A stretch of 64,000 nt of DNA from Dentipellis sp. KUC8613. Taxonomy: Eukaryota > Basidiomycota > Agaricomycetes > Russulales > Hericiaceae. Every line of letters begins with the position of its first letter. Positions within the stretch are counted from its first letter, which is position 1. The position numbers and the translations under genes are program-made. Shown here piece after piece: positions 12,250-24,100 of the stretch. The stretch is taken from positions 442,030 through 506,029 of the forward strand of contig NSJX01000016.1 in the NCBI GenBank assembly GCA_002286715.1, given 5' to 3'. The notes below the pieces were generated by a model. It saw nothing but the letters and a program-made list of their open reading frames with translations. It was not told the DNA's origin and made no database searches.

Positions 12250-12560
12250 GTACCGAACGAAATTTGGCCTCCAAAGTTCCCGTTTGTTACCGCATCCGGT
12301 GACAAACCTTCGCTTTGGGCCGATTGTTACCGCATTCTGAGCATACATGTGAGAGAAAATCTCCCTATTTGGACGCATATATGATCAAAAAATTTCGGTT
12401 GCCGCCGCCCACCGCAGATGGTCACCGAACGGCGAAACTTACCTCCCCGCGACCCTAAATGTTACCGCCAAAAAAACATAGATTCGGGTCCAAAATCTGC
12501 CTTTTGTTGCCGCGAAAAATACAAAGCTCCGGCGCAGAGCGCCGTTTGTTACCGTACCGC
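12250..12560. repeat. Cluster of degenerate GTTACCG-type repeats
   Basis: A relatively A+T-rich island in G+C-rich surroundings carries at least six related words, read on the plus strand: TTTGTTACCGC (about 12283), ATTGTTACCGC (12323), GGTTGCCGCC (12398), TGTTACCGCC (12460), TTTTGTTGCCGC (12502) and TTTGTTACCG (12544), about 40-75 bases apart. ACCGAACG also occurs twice (about 12253 and 12424). The first copy forms a hairpin. Some copies are flanked by A-runs or TTTGG/CAAAG. The family was not recognised; it could be a decayed tandem array, part of a mobile element, or a regulatory array. Confidence 0.6.
12282..12307. repeat. Hairpin: 11-bp stem with CATC loop
   Basis: GTTTGTTACCG (12282-12292) pairs with CGGTGACAAAC (12297-12307) with one G-T wobble; the loop is CATC. 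The left arm is one of the GTTACCG repeat copies, so the hairpin joins a direct and an inverted copy of the repeat word. Confidence 0.75.
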
Positions 12561-12675
12561 GCGCGTACCTATGGGTGGATCGTCGGGGGTCCTCCCCGAG
12601 CTCGGACTGCCCGGGCACAACGGGCCAATGAGCAGCAGGCCCGCGTCGGCGTCTTCGCGCGACGCGCGACACGCC

Positions 12676-12699
12676 CAATTGCAATTGCAATTGCAATTG
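12676..12699. repeat. (CAATTG)4 microsatellite
   Basis: Four perfect copies of the self-complementary hexamer CAATTG, followed by decayed copies (CCATTG, CCATCG). The whole tract is palindromic. It lies in non-coding sequence. Confidence 0.9.
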
Positions 12700-15600
12700 C
12701 CATTGCCATCGCTGCTGGGCATCTGTTATCCAGGCCCGATCTTGGGCATGTGAGGCGCACTGACTACGCGGGCATGACAACACGCTCGTCAGCCGTTAGC
12801 CCCGTGTCTCGTCTCGACCTCGACCGCGAGCTGGAGATCGCTTCCGGCTCGGACTCGGACTCGGGCCCGCCAATTGTTGCTGACAGCCTCGCGGTGCGCA
12901 GCCGCGGCACGCTGAGACCCTGGTGTATTGGCATTTACTTACTTGCTGGGTCGTGTTATCTCGAGGCTCTTGGTCATCGTGGATGCAGATGTGGATGCAC
13001 TTGGGTGTCAGTGCCCATATGCATGTGCTCAGCTGACCCCGCGAATCGCACCGCGGTGCGCGATAGCGAGCGTTGTCGACGAACTGAAATCAGAGGTCGA
13101 GATCAACGAGAGGCCTAGGTTGGTGGCCCCAACAAGCACCCACACCACTGCACCACACCAACGCGTCGTCGCCACACGATATTACAGTCCCAATGACGAT
13201 GCCACCCGAGTAAGAACAGCTGATTTGCAGCGAACAGCGCGACATTGCGTCATACTACCATCGCTTGCTATAGTACTGACCTTGACTATTTGGCTCAGCT
13301 GCACATACAGATCCACCGTTCCAGAGCCCAAGAGCCCAAGAGCTCCAGAGATCAAGTCGTCGACTCCCAGCTCGAGTCCAGACCTCATATACACATGATG
13401 CTGATTCTCTAAAGCTTCTCCTCGCCAGGATGCGCACAGCCAATCAGAATCGCTACACTCCTCTCGTCCCCATTGGCAGACCTGGTCTAGACGCCGGCAC
13501 CCCACCAACCCCAGCACGAGCACTACCACAGGCAAAATTGCACGCACCGCACGCTGGCCAATCGCATCGCCGCCGTTCCCGCCGAGGCCCGAGCCCGACT
13601 TGCTGCTCCTCGCTTTCCAGCGTACTGAACCAGTCTGAGTTTACAGAGACTGGGGCCCAGGCCCTCCTGTGACTGCACCCCGGCGTGCACGATTCCACAA
13701 ACGAATCCGATCCAAGGCTCTGTTCCCCACTTCGCGACCCTGGAATCTCGGGAGCCACTGGCCAATCCGCGCGCCCACTGCGCTCGGGGAAAAATGGGAC
13801 GGCGAATCATTGCAGCGCCTGCGCGTCCAGCTGGTCCAATCGCGTGGCACGCGCCTTCCGCATCGGGTGCGGCGCGCACCGAGCACCGAGCACCGCACAC
13901 CGCGCACTGGTACTGAGCGGCGAGGGCCGGTATGCCGCGGTCGTGGCGGTCGACGTCGACGTGGCGGGCGTCCTCGGGTGCTGCCGCCCTCGCTAGCTGG
14001 GTACGTGTCAGTTTGTGTTGCTGTCAGCGTCAAGTTGACGCTGCGACGCGATCTCGTACCACGGGCTTACCAGGATCGCGCTTCTCGTCGCCGGCGTGTC
14101 AGGACGTCGTGTCCTCGACATCAAACACGAAGCCCGAAACCCGAGGCGATATGGTACGTGCGTCGTGGGTTAGACACCGGCACCGGCGAGCACGGTCTTT
14201 GGCTGCAGGTGACCGGGATCGTCGCGCAGGCATATGGAGATATCGGTGTGCTCCTGGATCGGTGCACGCAGCCGAGGTACGTTGTACATAAAGCACAATC
14301 GCAAGATCTGACCACGCGCACGCGCGCACGTCCGACATGTCGTCCTCGTCGTGTCATTTCGCCTCCGACACAGACGATGTCCATGACCCTGTTTGTTCCT
14401 CCTACGCTCGCTCCGTCGTTCGCGGCTATGCAAATTTCCGCCAAGGGGGTGCTCGGACGCAAGGTGGGTGGGCCGCGCGAGACTGCGCCTGCATATTCGG
14501 AATCGTGTCGGCGCAACCATGAGTCGTAAGTCGTGACCTGCGCGTGCCACTGCTGCTCTGCCTGCATACTGACAAGTGTACGCGCCAGGCCGGAACCCGA
14601 GGCGCTCTGGAATGGTTCGCGCAGCGCTCTGACCTAGGCCTCCTCGAGCTCCATTATGCAAGCGTCGACATAGTCGTGCGCACCGCGGCGCGCACCGCGA
14701 CCCAGGAGCGGTCCGAATCGCGCTCAATCTCCCGTACGGCCTCGACAAGAGCAGCTAGCACGCGCCTGCAATCAGAGCCAGATGCACGTACAGCCTACAA
14801 CCCCCGTAGTCACGATGCGCCCGCCAGCTGAGCACATCCTTGACGCGCCATACCCCGCGGGGAACAGGAACCAGCGACGCGCGGGAGAGGGGCAGGGCTC
14901 CCAAGGACGCCGCGCAGGATATAGCGCAGGCACCGATACCGGTGCGCACGTTCTACTTCTCCCGAGCCCGAGCGCGAACCTGCGCCTATGCCCGATCATC
15001 TCCTTCCTTTCCCGCCTCGGCGCCACGAAGGAGGCTAAGGCGGGCCTGCGAGCACCTGACGCCTGTGCCTGGGCAGCGCTCCTGTCCACGTCCACCATCC
15101 GGGATGCGTGTGCTGCTAGTAGCCCGCCACACGTCGGGGATTAGGAGGCGCATACCGCGATTCGCGACGGTATCGGTATCGGTGAGGCGCACGCTGACTG
15201 TCGTATGCAGTGACCATGTCGGACAGTGCTCTCTGGACCTCGATAGCGCCCCGATCGATCGCCCGCGGCTTCGTGCTCGAGGATTCCAGGGAAGGTTCTG
15301 CCTGAGGTCCTCTTTGTGGGCATCACCAGATACTAGGAGCTGGCTGCAGGGCTTATGCATATGCGCAGTGGACGAAGTGTCGACCGGGCATGCCGAGGAC
15401 ATGCGTGTAGCTGGCACGAATGACGCATTTGCCGCGCTCGCGGTATGCTTCATGCACCTCTGGCTCGAGACTGCTGCACAGGCGACAGGCTGGCCGAGGT
15501 GCTCATAATCACCGCATCTGCAGGCTAGATCGCAGATGGCGCCGACGATATGCACGTCTTCGCACCTTCTGCGCCCGATCTGGCTCGCCGACTCGAGCTC

Positions 15601-18600
15601 GAGCTGGTTCGCTCGTCCGAATGCGCCCATAGCTCCGTGGTCGACAGGTCTTCCGGATTCCAAGGATAGCACGCCGCACGCCGTGCGGGCAAAGAGGGGC
15701 CTGGGCTGCACTTGGGTTCCTGTAACCGTTCTGTCAGCCGGTTCTCGGAGGCGTACTGTTATAATTGGCCCTGAAGCTGGGGACTCGGCTGCCCTTCTGG
15801 AGATGCAGTCACGCAATCAATTGCAATCGAAACACTAGTCGGGACTCCTTGCTGCTGTAGGCCAGGGGTCTCGACCGCGGTCTAAGACTACAGTCTACAG
15901 CTGTCTCCGTTCTAGTGTTAGCGAGTCACCGCGACCGTCGCCAATCACATGAAGACGATGTAGGAGTTCTAGGTGGCCTTGTGTACGTCTACAACATGCT
16001 ATCTGGCACCTGTCGTAGATCCTTTGGATGGAATGTCTCGAAATGTTTATCTGGTTTCCGCATACGCTTGCTTCAACAAACCCACCCCGACCCGATGCCA
16101 GTGGGCTATAATGGCGATCAATTAATTTATGTTCTAGATCGTGACAGACCATTATTCACCGACGTGCTATTAACGGCAACCTACTGCCATCGACGATCCA
16201 TAATCGAAGCTCGAGCAAGCCGTCTTCGAGTGAGTGAGAATACACCGACACAGTGAGTCGCCGCCTCCGAGTCTTCTACCATCGCCACCCAGGACCACGG
16301 ACACGCACAAAGGCACACACCCAAAGTCCGCGGATTTTGTTACCAAGGCTACAGCAGAACCATTCTGCTTGGGCCGACCAAGCAAGAGCGCCAGCCATCG
16401 TGACCTCCTCGGCCAGCGGCCCTCGCGGAGCAAAACCTGCGGGGCAGGATCATCGGTGTGCCAAAATCGGACGCGATCTGACCTCGGGCGGGGCGCTATG
16501 CATCACCCCGTACCTTCCCATCCCAACTCCGCATGCGATAATGTGCAGGGCCGACATCGACGGTGCGATCGCCTTCCAGCATCCCGGAGTCCAGCATCCA
16601 GACCATTCGCCACTGGCGCTGTTACGTCTCCACGCTCGCCCATGCTCAAAGAGGTGCGAGCGTCCCCGGCGTTAGGGGACGTGCTGTTCGAACACCCGCC
16701 TCCGCGCATGCAGCGTAGGGACCGCGCGACCAATTGCCAATGATGCACAACGACAAAGCAACGACGTCCGCGGGGATAAGCAGGTGAGACGCGTACGAGC
16801 TGCAGGCCTGAGAACACCGACAGCGCTGACACCGACGCGGCGAGCTTCGACGAAGCGGGGCCCAGATAGTGCTGATCCCCGCACTGCGTTGCACGACTAG
16901 GACGACGTGCGGTGGGAAAGGGCTGCCGCAGATGGGTAGAAGCGTGGAAGTGGGCAAAGCAGAGGTTGCGGCTCACATATCCACGTCTCTGCTGCGGAGA
17001 AACAGCTTCGAGGTCTGCAATCGATGGGTGGAGCTTGGTCCACAAATGAGCACGGGCCTTTTCCAAGCTGATGTATTCAGTCAGGCTGGCAGACGATGAG
17101 AGCCGGCGGTCCAAAGATGAGGGTGTCGGTGTCGAGAGGGGTGAGAATAGAAGCCGTTGACAGACACCGAGATACAAAGCAGCCCGTAGCCCGTGTATTC
17201 GTGGTGAAGCTTTTGTTCTGGCACAACTTTGCTGTCGTCTTCTGGTAGATGTGTGAGAAGCTTTCACCGTGCTAAAAATGTGCGGAGGCTCCTTTGTTGA
17301 ATAGGAGAGCAACTACGGTGATCAGAATCAGCATACAATGGGTAAGGCTTAGAATGACTCCACAACACCGAAGTATTCCAACATCTGATACGATTGTGAA
17401 CGTTCAACATGCAGCCCACGCGACACAACTCATATGAACACTTACCCCAGTACCGAAAGCCATTTCCCGATCTGGATCCGACGCCCTGGATGCAAAGTAA
17501 GCACGCCAAAAGGAGCTTTGAGGCTGCAGGGGGGTGACATAGGGAATTCTAGTCTTATTTGGGTCAAGCCGATGCCGGGAATTCTGGGGAAGCGTTGCAA
17601 AGGTCCGGTTCAACTGAACTGCGAACAAAAGAAGCTACATGCCTTATCGAGAACCCGAGCCAAAGAAACTGAAAGATGTAGATATTTCGGGCCAGAGTCA
17701 CGATAGAAAACGGCCTCGAGACTGCTATGCCCTTGTGCTCGACGGAGACGCGTGTCGATGCGACTGGCCTGACTCTGATAAAAGGGCATCCTGCATTTTT
17801 AGATTCGCAAGGACGTAAATGATGTTGAGGCGCACAGTTTATGGACTTCGAGCTTCATAGATTGACGCCAGATAGTCCGTCTTCTTGAGATGCCATAACC
17901 CTCGTGTGGAGGTGCTTTGGGGTGCTAGGAACCGCAGAGTCCACCGTCTTCTGTGTCGCGTGGCGGCAGGGAAAGATGTCAATATGATTGAACGGCCAGG
18001 CTGGAACACGACAAGAGAACCCGTCGGCCTATATGAACACCCAGATGCTCCGACATTGTACATTCGAACTTCGTCTATGTGCTGTCGGTTCTTCTGACTG
18101 AGAGGGGCTGCCGTAAATAAGCTTCGGGACAGAAGTGATGCGGGGAAGCATGTTCAAGCGCGGAGGCAATTGATACCAAAGTGGGGCTAGAAAGGCAGGA
18201 GGATCTATGCCAGGTGACCAAGACAAGAGAAAAAGAAGGCGACAGGTCGATATCGTGATGTGGAAGGTGGTTGCAGGTGATGCGTGTCATGTCCGTTCGG
18301 TCGTAGATCGGAATGAATGACAGTCAATGCCCAGAAGCTCTACGGTGAGGACTGGTTCACAAGACATATGGGCTAGCATCAACTCCGCGCTCGGCAGGAC
18401 CCACACAGTGACGGCGGAATGTTTCGGAAACCAAGGGGCAAGGGACGACATAATCTCTCAGCCAGAACAATCTGTATTCTGATGGACTGATTTGTGGTGA
18501 GCGAAGGAAATTGGTCTGTGCAGGTGGGCACTGCCCAGTGGCATCTGATCAATGTTCGAAACCTAAGCTGAAGTGCTCTAGTCAGAAGAAGGGTAAGTAT

Positions 18601-19267
18601 CAAAAGTATGGACCTTGGAGTCGAAATAGTCCCGAGTAGCCGCCACTGTGATGCCAAACATGCAAGCCAAGTACACGTCGTGAATGTGAGTGTTTCCGAT
18701 CGTCTAGTGTAGCTGTGTATTGCTGATATGCTTTTGCCATTGGAGACATTGAGAACGGCACAGGTTGAGCTGGTGGTGAATCAAAATGAGCATCTCAACT
18801 ATCAATGACTAGGGAATCCCATCACCCACCGACATACGAGAAGATGGATGTGCTAACAAGCTATAACACGAACCAGAAGAAAGTTACAGTCCCATTCATA
18901 TATGCGGCCGCATGTAGGGTCCCAGGCATGTCCTTTCATCCTGGATGAGACCACAGAGCTTCCGATGGAGTAATTGGGGCATAGGACCTGTACTCGCAGT
19001 GTGGGCAGTGATATACTGTAGAGGAGAAAAGCACGCATTGAAGAGACAAACGCCAAAGCTTTCGGGGAGCACTGAAATCATGTGATCGTTCCGGTGCGTG
19101 ATCACTTCGGAGCCGTATCTCCGAGTTGAGACGACACGATCGCTCAGTGACTTCAGTACTTTCTTGTCCCTTCGAGATTATCGTAACTGACGGTCAAGAG
19201 CATCCACGCCGAACCAAACAACTCTCTTATTTCTCGCGTTTCTGTCGTCGAAGCGAGGTAATTCACT
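12700..19267. other. Gene-poor region, last part
   Basis: About 6.5 kb without a supportable gene. From about 15800 the base composition returns towards that of the flanking genes. The longest frames (for example 16503-17312 minus) have no recognisable motif. No transposon terminal repeats, polyprotein motifs or tRNA were seen. The last 200 bases are the upstream region of the first small membrane-protein gene. Confidence 0.45.
14025..14043. repeat. 9-bp palindrome with single-base centre
   Basis: CAGCGTCAA and TTGACGCTG are exact reverse complements around one G. The location is non-coding. It may be a binding site or chance. Confidence 0.6.
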
Positions 19268-19673
19268 ATGAACACGCCCAAAACCTTGGTACGCCTCCTA
19301 GCTGTCGTGTGCACATCCTCCTGCCGATACGTGACTGCAACCCACAGGCTTTGGGATGGGGCAGTCTCATTGCCGTTGCAGGCGTGAGCTTCTACTATGC
19401 CAAGAAAAGCATAAATGAACGTCGGAAGCTTCAGGCTATGGAGGGATCACGACCGACTGAGAAACTGGACTGTGAGTTCTAAAATCTTCAGCTTCGACTA
19501 TGTTTTCTGAAATTGCAACGCGTTGGTGATCAGGGAAAGACCGAATTGAGCAAGCCCCAGATGCAAGCTCGCAGTCTGACGCGACGGTCAACGCGGCCAT
19601 ACCGTCTGAAGCTGGTACAGGTGAAGGAAGATCGCCAGAAACTGCGCGACCTAGGAGAGGTCGAGCTTTATGA
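19268..19673 (+). CDS. Small single-pass membrane protein A, 94 aa
   Basis: Exons 19268-19288, 19348-19471 and 19534-19673 (introns phase 0 and phase 1) give 94 residues. A seven-residue leader exon is followed by one hydrophobic helix with the pattern GWGSLIAVAGVSFYYAKKSI (about residues 10-29), then a charged, probably matrix- or cytosol-facing tail ending RRGRAL. The GWG...YYAKKSIN block resembles short fungal proteins of the DUF4748 type as I remember them, so a mitochondrial or ER membrane location is plausible, but this is not verified. It is the first of three neighbouring genes of the same size class, orientation and intron phases. Confidence 0.72.
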
Positions 19674-19988
19674 CATCTCCAGACTCATGTATATTTGGCC
19701 CATCGCTATGCCTGATACTACATCTCTATAGATATATCCTTCAGCTTCGGGTTTGCTGGCATAGCGCTGCGAATGTGGTCGAAATACTCGACTATGCATT
19801 GACGTCATGCGTCATGGGATGCAACCTCCTAGGTATGGTCTCCCGTCTTTGGATGCTGAGGCCACCGGACTACAACACGGCTCTTGGGTGGGAACGGGGT
19901 CTGTCGCTTCTTTGACCCAAACCACGCCCTCGACGAATATCCCAGAACCGCATCTTTCCCCAGTGTCCTCCCATTTTCTACGTATCCA
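19674..19988. other. Intergenic spacer between small membrane-protein genes
   Basis: 315 bases; nothing coding seen. It probably contains the 3' end of gene A and the promoter of gene B. Confidence 0.5.
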
Positions 19989-20446
19989 ATGGTCAATGTA
20001 AGAGGAATGGTACGTCTCGTCTACCGATCCTATATACTCTATCTTACCGACTCGGTATTCCTACAGACTGCAGGCATCAGTGGCATCGTCACTGCCACCG
20101 GGCTGGGGGTTTACTACATGAATCCCAATCGTGACCCGTACCTGCGCTTGACTCCCAACGAGAAGACTAGCCAAGTAACGAAGAAGAACCGTGGGGCCAA
20201 ACCCATCCTCAGGTACACGATTCCAGGGGACAAGTATCCGAGAAACCAAGCCGAATGTGAGTGTCGTTTACGCCCTCTCGTTCTTCGCTGGAAACTGAGC
20301 GCGCAATAGTGAATGCGTATATTGCGCAGAAGCGCGAGGAGATGATGAAGGCTGGCAGGCCTTATGGGAGGTCGACGGTGGGGAAAGGAGAGGTTCGCGA
20401 AGACACTGCGACGATTCCGGCAAACAGGAGGAATAGCGCTCTCTAA
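19989..20446 (+). CDS. Small single-pass membrane protein B, 115 aa
   Basis: Exons 19989-20009, 20067-20256 and 20310-20446 give 115 residues with introns in phase 0 and phase 1, as in its neighbours. A seven-residue leader is followed by a weakly hydrophobic glycine-rich helix (TAGISGIVTATGLGVYYMNP), then a basic soluble tail with KKNRGAKPILRYTIPGDKYP and a predicted helix NAYIAQKREEMMKAGRPYG. The first donor is ambiguous: gtaaga at 19998 instead of gtacgt at 20010 would shorten the protein by four residues without changing the frame. No family recognised. Similar tails occur in small mitochondrial inner-membrane proteins, which is only suggestive. Confidence 0.68.
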
Positions 20447-20848
20447 AGATCCGGTGCTCGACACTGCGCGCACTTGGATCGTCTCTGAAGCATCGTGTTC
20501 AGTCAATGAATGGCTATGTTAGTCTTTTTCTCGATTATCTCGTGTGTTTCGAGCCCTCCCAGCCATGATAACGAAGCCTACGTCCCTTCAAAGCCATGCC
20601 TGCGTGAGCATTTCCTCCCTCCGGCAGAGGATGAGGAACTCTCTGGAATCCGAAGGCGTCACACGAGGACCCGGGCGTAATGCGGATGGACAACACTAGA
20701 CTCGATCTGCGTAGCGTGACCAGCGGGCACTCATCCGGGGCTCAGAGCCCCTTATAAGCCGCCTCAGGGCCCCTGTGAACTTCGTCATCACATCACCCCT
20801 CCCTGCGGCTACGCACTGAACTAAGGACATTGTTATTGACACGACACG
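20447..20848. other. Intergenic spacer
   Basis: 402 bases between the second and third small genes. No coding signal seen; it should hold the promoter of gene C. Confidence 0.5.
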
Positions 20849-21286
20849 ATGAGCGACGCTGCACCGACCGGTTCTGCTCCCCATAGCGGGAGGTTTGCAC
20901 ACCAGAGGCCGCCGATTCCGCCTGCGGCTGCGTTGCCCAACCCCGTGAAGGTGAGGTGGTGACGCTCGCACGAGTCGAAGCCGTTGCTGACAAGGGGTCT
21001 TCCCTGCCCTAGTATTATTGGGGAGGCGTCGCTGTTATTGGATCTATCTTTGGAGGATTTTGGATCTTCTTGAATTATAAGCAGAACCAGAGACTGCTGC
21101 TGGAGCCTCTTCACCCGGAAAAAATCCCCGCATGTGAGCATTATACTTATAGATGCATTACATCTTGGGCTCATTGCGTGCAATCACGGAAGGGGAGCAC
21201 CGGCTGAAGCAGGCAAGTATCGTCGAGGCTCCAAAGGCGAAGGACTCCAAAACCTGAGCGCTGTCATTGGCTTCGAACGAAGCTAA
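20849..21286 (+). CDS. Small single-pass membrane protein C, 98-99 aa
   Basis: Exons 20849-20950, 21013-21133 and 21213-21286 give 98 residues; introns are again phase 0 and phase 1. The N-terminus is Pro/Ala-rich and hydrophilic (residues 1-34), followed by one strong membrane helix, YYWGGVAVIGSIFGGFWIFL (about 35-54), and a short charged tail ending VIGFERS. The second acceptor is a tandem NAG (aag|cag), so either 98 or 99 residues can be made. Function unknown. The shared exon architecture with the two upstream genes suggests tandem duplication or a common constraint, although sequence similarity is low. Confidence 0.7.
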
Positions 21287-21505
21287 GGTACCTGTGCGTT
21301 TACCCTTCCTTTACAGTGCAAGGCTTTTGGAATGCTGACGTCCTCGCCCGGGGGGCAAGCAGGTACCATTAGCATGAAGAGGAAGTGAGGGTCGGAACGT
21401 GGGTTGTACGATGAACGCATTGCAGTTGAATTTCCCTGTATTCTCCCATGTAACAGTAGTGTGGTATCGGTCCAATTTAAAAACGCTTGTGAGTAGAACG
21501 TCCTG

Positions 21506-22313
21506 TCAAAGCTTCGCGCCGCCGTGCCTTCTCAGCTTCGCGTGACCAAACTTCACCTTGCATGTTGTGCCCAACTCTTTGACGAAGTCGCCCATAGGGC
21601 CATTTCGTACGTCCTGAGCATGAGCCTGAGGACATTGGTGAGTATATCGAGGCGGGCGTGATCCTACATGACGAACGCACCTCAACACTTTGCCAACCAA
21701 TGAGGACCACCCAATCGCCCTCCCTCTCGTGGACCGGTCCACCAATGCCCGCGACCGCTGCACTCTCCTTCCCACTTGAGTTGGTAACTTTCTCCATGCG
21801 CGCAAGAAGTTCTCGAAGCTTCGCTTGCCCCGCCTCGCTCTTGTCCTTGGGGCTAACCTCCACAATCTCCACTACAGGAGCGCTCAGCACTCGCTCCAGG
21901 ATCGCGGTGTCGGCGAACACGCCGTGGAAGAGAGACACGCCTGCTCGAGGGGCGGCCATGGCTGGCACGAGCTTGCGCCCGTTGGCGGCGAAATTCTTTT
22001 TGTCGGCGACGACACGTTGGTGGGCCTCGTAATCGTCCCAAGCTAGAGATCGTGTGAGCTGAAGACGATCTAGAGCAAAAGACGAGGCTGAGACGTGCCA
22101 ACGAGCAGATAACCATTTGGCTTCTCGACCTGTAGACCTGTGAACACGCTACTCTGGGTGTCATTGGTATGCATGCGACGAAGTATCAAAGAGTGCGTAC
22201 CTCTGGACACCCGCGGCCGACACAGTGGTCGCAGCAAAGTCGTTGAGGATGGCGGGATCCTTCTGGTATGCCTCGCTCGCAGGCCAGGACGCGATTTCCA
22301 AGGTCGAGGGCAT
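21506..22313 (-). CDS. ABM-like dimeric alpha-beta barrel protein, 215 aa
   Basis: Exons 22313-22201, 22151-22099, 22042-21681 and 21625-21506 give 215 residues with introns in phases 2, 1 and 0. The start MPSTLEIASWPASEAYQKDP, the core VFTGLQVEKPNGYLLV, and WVVLIGWQSVE align with the paralogue at 28668-29512. The two halves of the protein each look like a ferredoxin-like ABM/stress-responsive barrel unit, so the chain may fold as an internal dimer. Such proteins in fungi are small soluble enzymes or oxidative-stress proteins; the substrate is unknown. The second intron (22043-22098) starts GC (TTG|gcacgt); the paralogue has GT at the identical position and phase. The first acceptor is the AG of cccagag|T. 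Confidence 0.8.
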
Positions 22314-24100
22314 TGTGTGTCAATGGTTCAGAGAGGAATGTAGAACGTCGATTCAAGTGGACCCCATGATATATCGCTGCAAGCCTGAATCAGAGTCGGA
22401 TGAGAACGAAGCCCGGCCGGTGCTATGAAAGCATGCGCGAGACCCTGATTGTTCATAACCGCACCCGACCCAGCGTAGAGTAAGACGATGGCAACTTGTC
22501 TCTGAATGTGTCAGCGGGCAATGTTTCTGACTTGAAGGCGCTCAAAGAGTCAAAAACCCCGCGTTGTGGGGAGTTGGGGTACGCTTTAGCGCCCGCTCGA
22601 GTACCGCCGGCTCGGGCTGTCCTCGGCCACCAACAAGCTTGCGTGAATTGCACTTTCTGGGGCAAATATAATCGTTTTATTCTTCTTAACTACGTATACT
22701 CCTGCTAACCGGGCGAACAAATGACTAGGTATTCAACGTTGTCAGAGCCTATGAACGACGCACGATGCTTGTAGTGGAATAAGCCACATTCCTATGGATT
22801 TCATTACGGTGCTCGATAATAAATTCAAACGGGTACAGAGTACTACAGACCAGGTTATACTTAACCTGAAAACGGGAAGGTTATTTCGATCAACATGGTT
22901 GGAGAGTGTGACGTCTGTGGTTGAGCTATCTTTATTTTACTGCGATGCTAAGATTGGAGGCGTTGATCCTTCCGACTTAACCAGCAGGTGTGTTTCTGGA
23001 CGTCAACGAACGCCATGGAGGCAGCGACAGGGTCATGAACCCGATGTAGTGCCTGAAGAGTTGCGACGACGTCACAGCTGGTGAGGGTCGCACAATCATG
23101 GATCCGGCGCTGCATGAATGATGCTCGTCAGTTGAATAGAGTAGCGTTTCACTTTCAGCACGCAGCACCGTGCGGAAAGAACTCCACGGAGCATGTCATT
23201 GCCAGTGGGCGATATGAGCTCGCGGCATCTAAAATTAACTGGCCTCGATGCCATTAGAACGCGATATCGGCCGAATTTCGATGCGCCCAACAACAATCCG
23301 GAGGAGGGTCTCGGGAGGAGTCGCGCACAGAACTAAACGCGCGAAGCCCTCCGGACCGACGTCGAGTGCGATATGCGCTGCGAGCCGCTGACGAAGGTAG
23401 GCTGATGCTGTGTGCGTCCGTGTGTAATCTAAATTGTCGAAGAGGGGGCGAAAGCGTCAATGAGTCGGGTTGGGCAGCGCGATATCGGATCTGGGGGCCC
23501 GTATTAGGGTGAAAGAGGAGGGTCTAGAGACACAAAAAGTCGAGAAGAGAGAGACGGAAGAAAAAAACTTATTTACGGAGACCGGCGGGTGGTTGAGGAG
23601 CCGATTGGAGGAGTGACCGAGGTGTTACATGTGACAATGCGGTCATCTCCGACTGGTTCTCTCTGACGGCGCCTGCGGCATGTAACTAGTCCCACCGATC
23701 ACCTTCTTGTCCTCCCCCATGTTCTTCCTCCTCCTCCTCCTCTAACCAAGCTTCTCAAGGCGATTCCCCGTCTCTTTCTCTTCCTACGAATCTCCAAGGA
23801 CCAATTTACGACCCTACGCAGCGCTACGCCTTCTTGCTATAGGTCACGGGACCCAGTATACTCTACTGGTAAGCTACTGCGGTTTGCGGTCCACTTACCG
23901 ACCGATCCTAACCAAACAGTAAGCCAATTGGTTCTTGCATCCTGTCCTCTGTAGTAAGCGCACATCTTCTTGGCACTGGTTCAATCATGGTTTAGCCTTT
24001 CTTGTTTCAGTCAATTACCGCCCGCTGGCTTGCAGGCTGAGACCACGATACATCACGATTGTCCCCTCCACATCTTCAAAGACGGAGGGTATCTGGAGTT
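22314..24100. other. Intergenic region upstream of two divergent genes
   Basis: 1.8 kb between the minus-strand ABM-like gene and the PH-domain gene. No coding sequence supported. A plausible short leader intron of the PH-domain gene is at 23879-23919 (gtaagc...cctaaccaaacag). Positions 23500-23600 are purine-rich. Confidence 0.45.

Noticed and set aside
13182..13547. Frame with an apparent signal peptide on the minus strand
   Set aside because: The start codon is GTG, not ATG, and no upstream exon supplies an ATG; fungal nuclear genes would not use it.
16503..17312. 269-codon open frame on the minus strand
   Set aside because: No motif, composition changes along the length, and overlapping frames of similar size exist on the other strand; likely chance in G+C-rich DNA.
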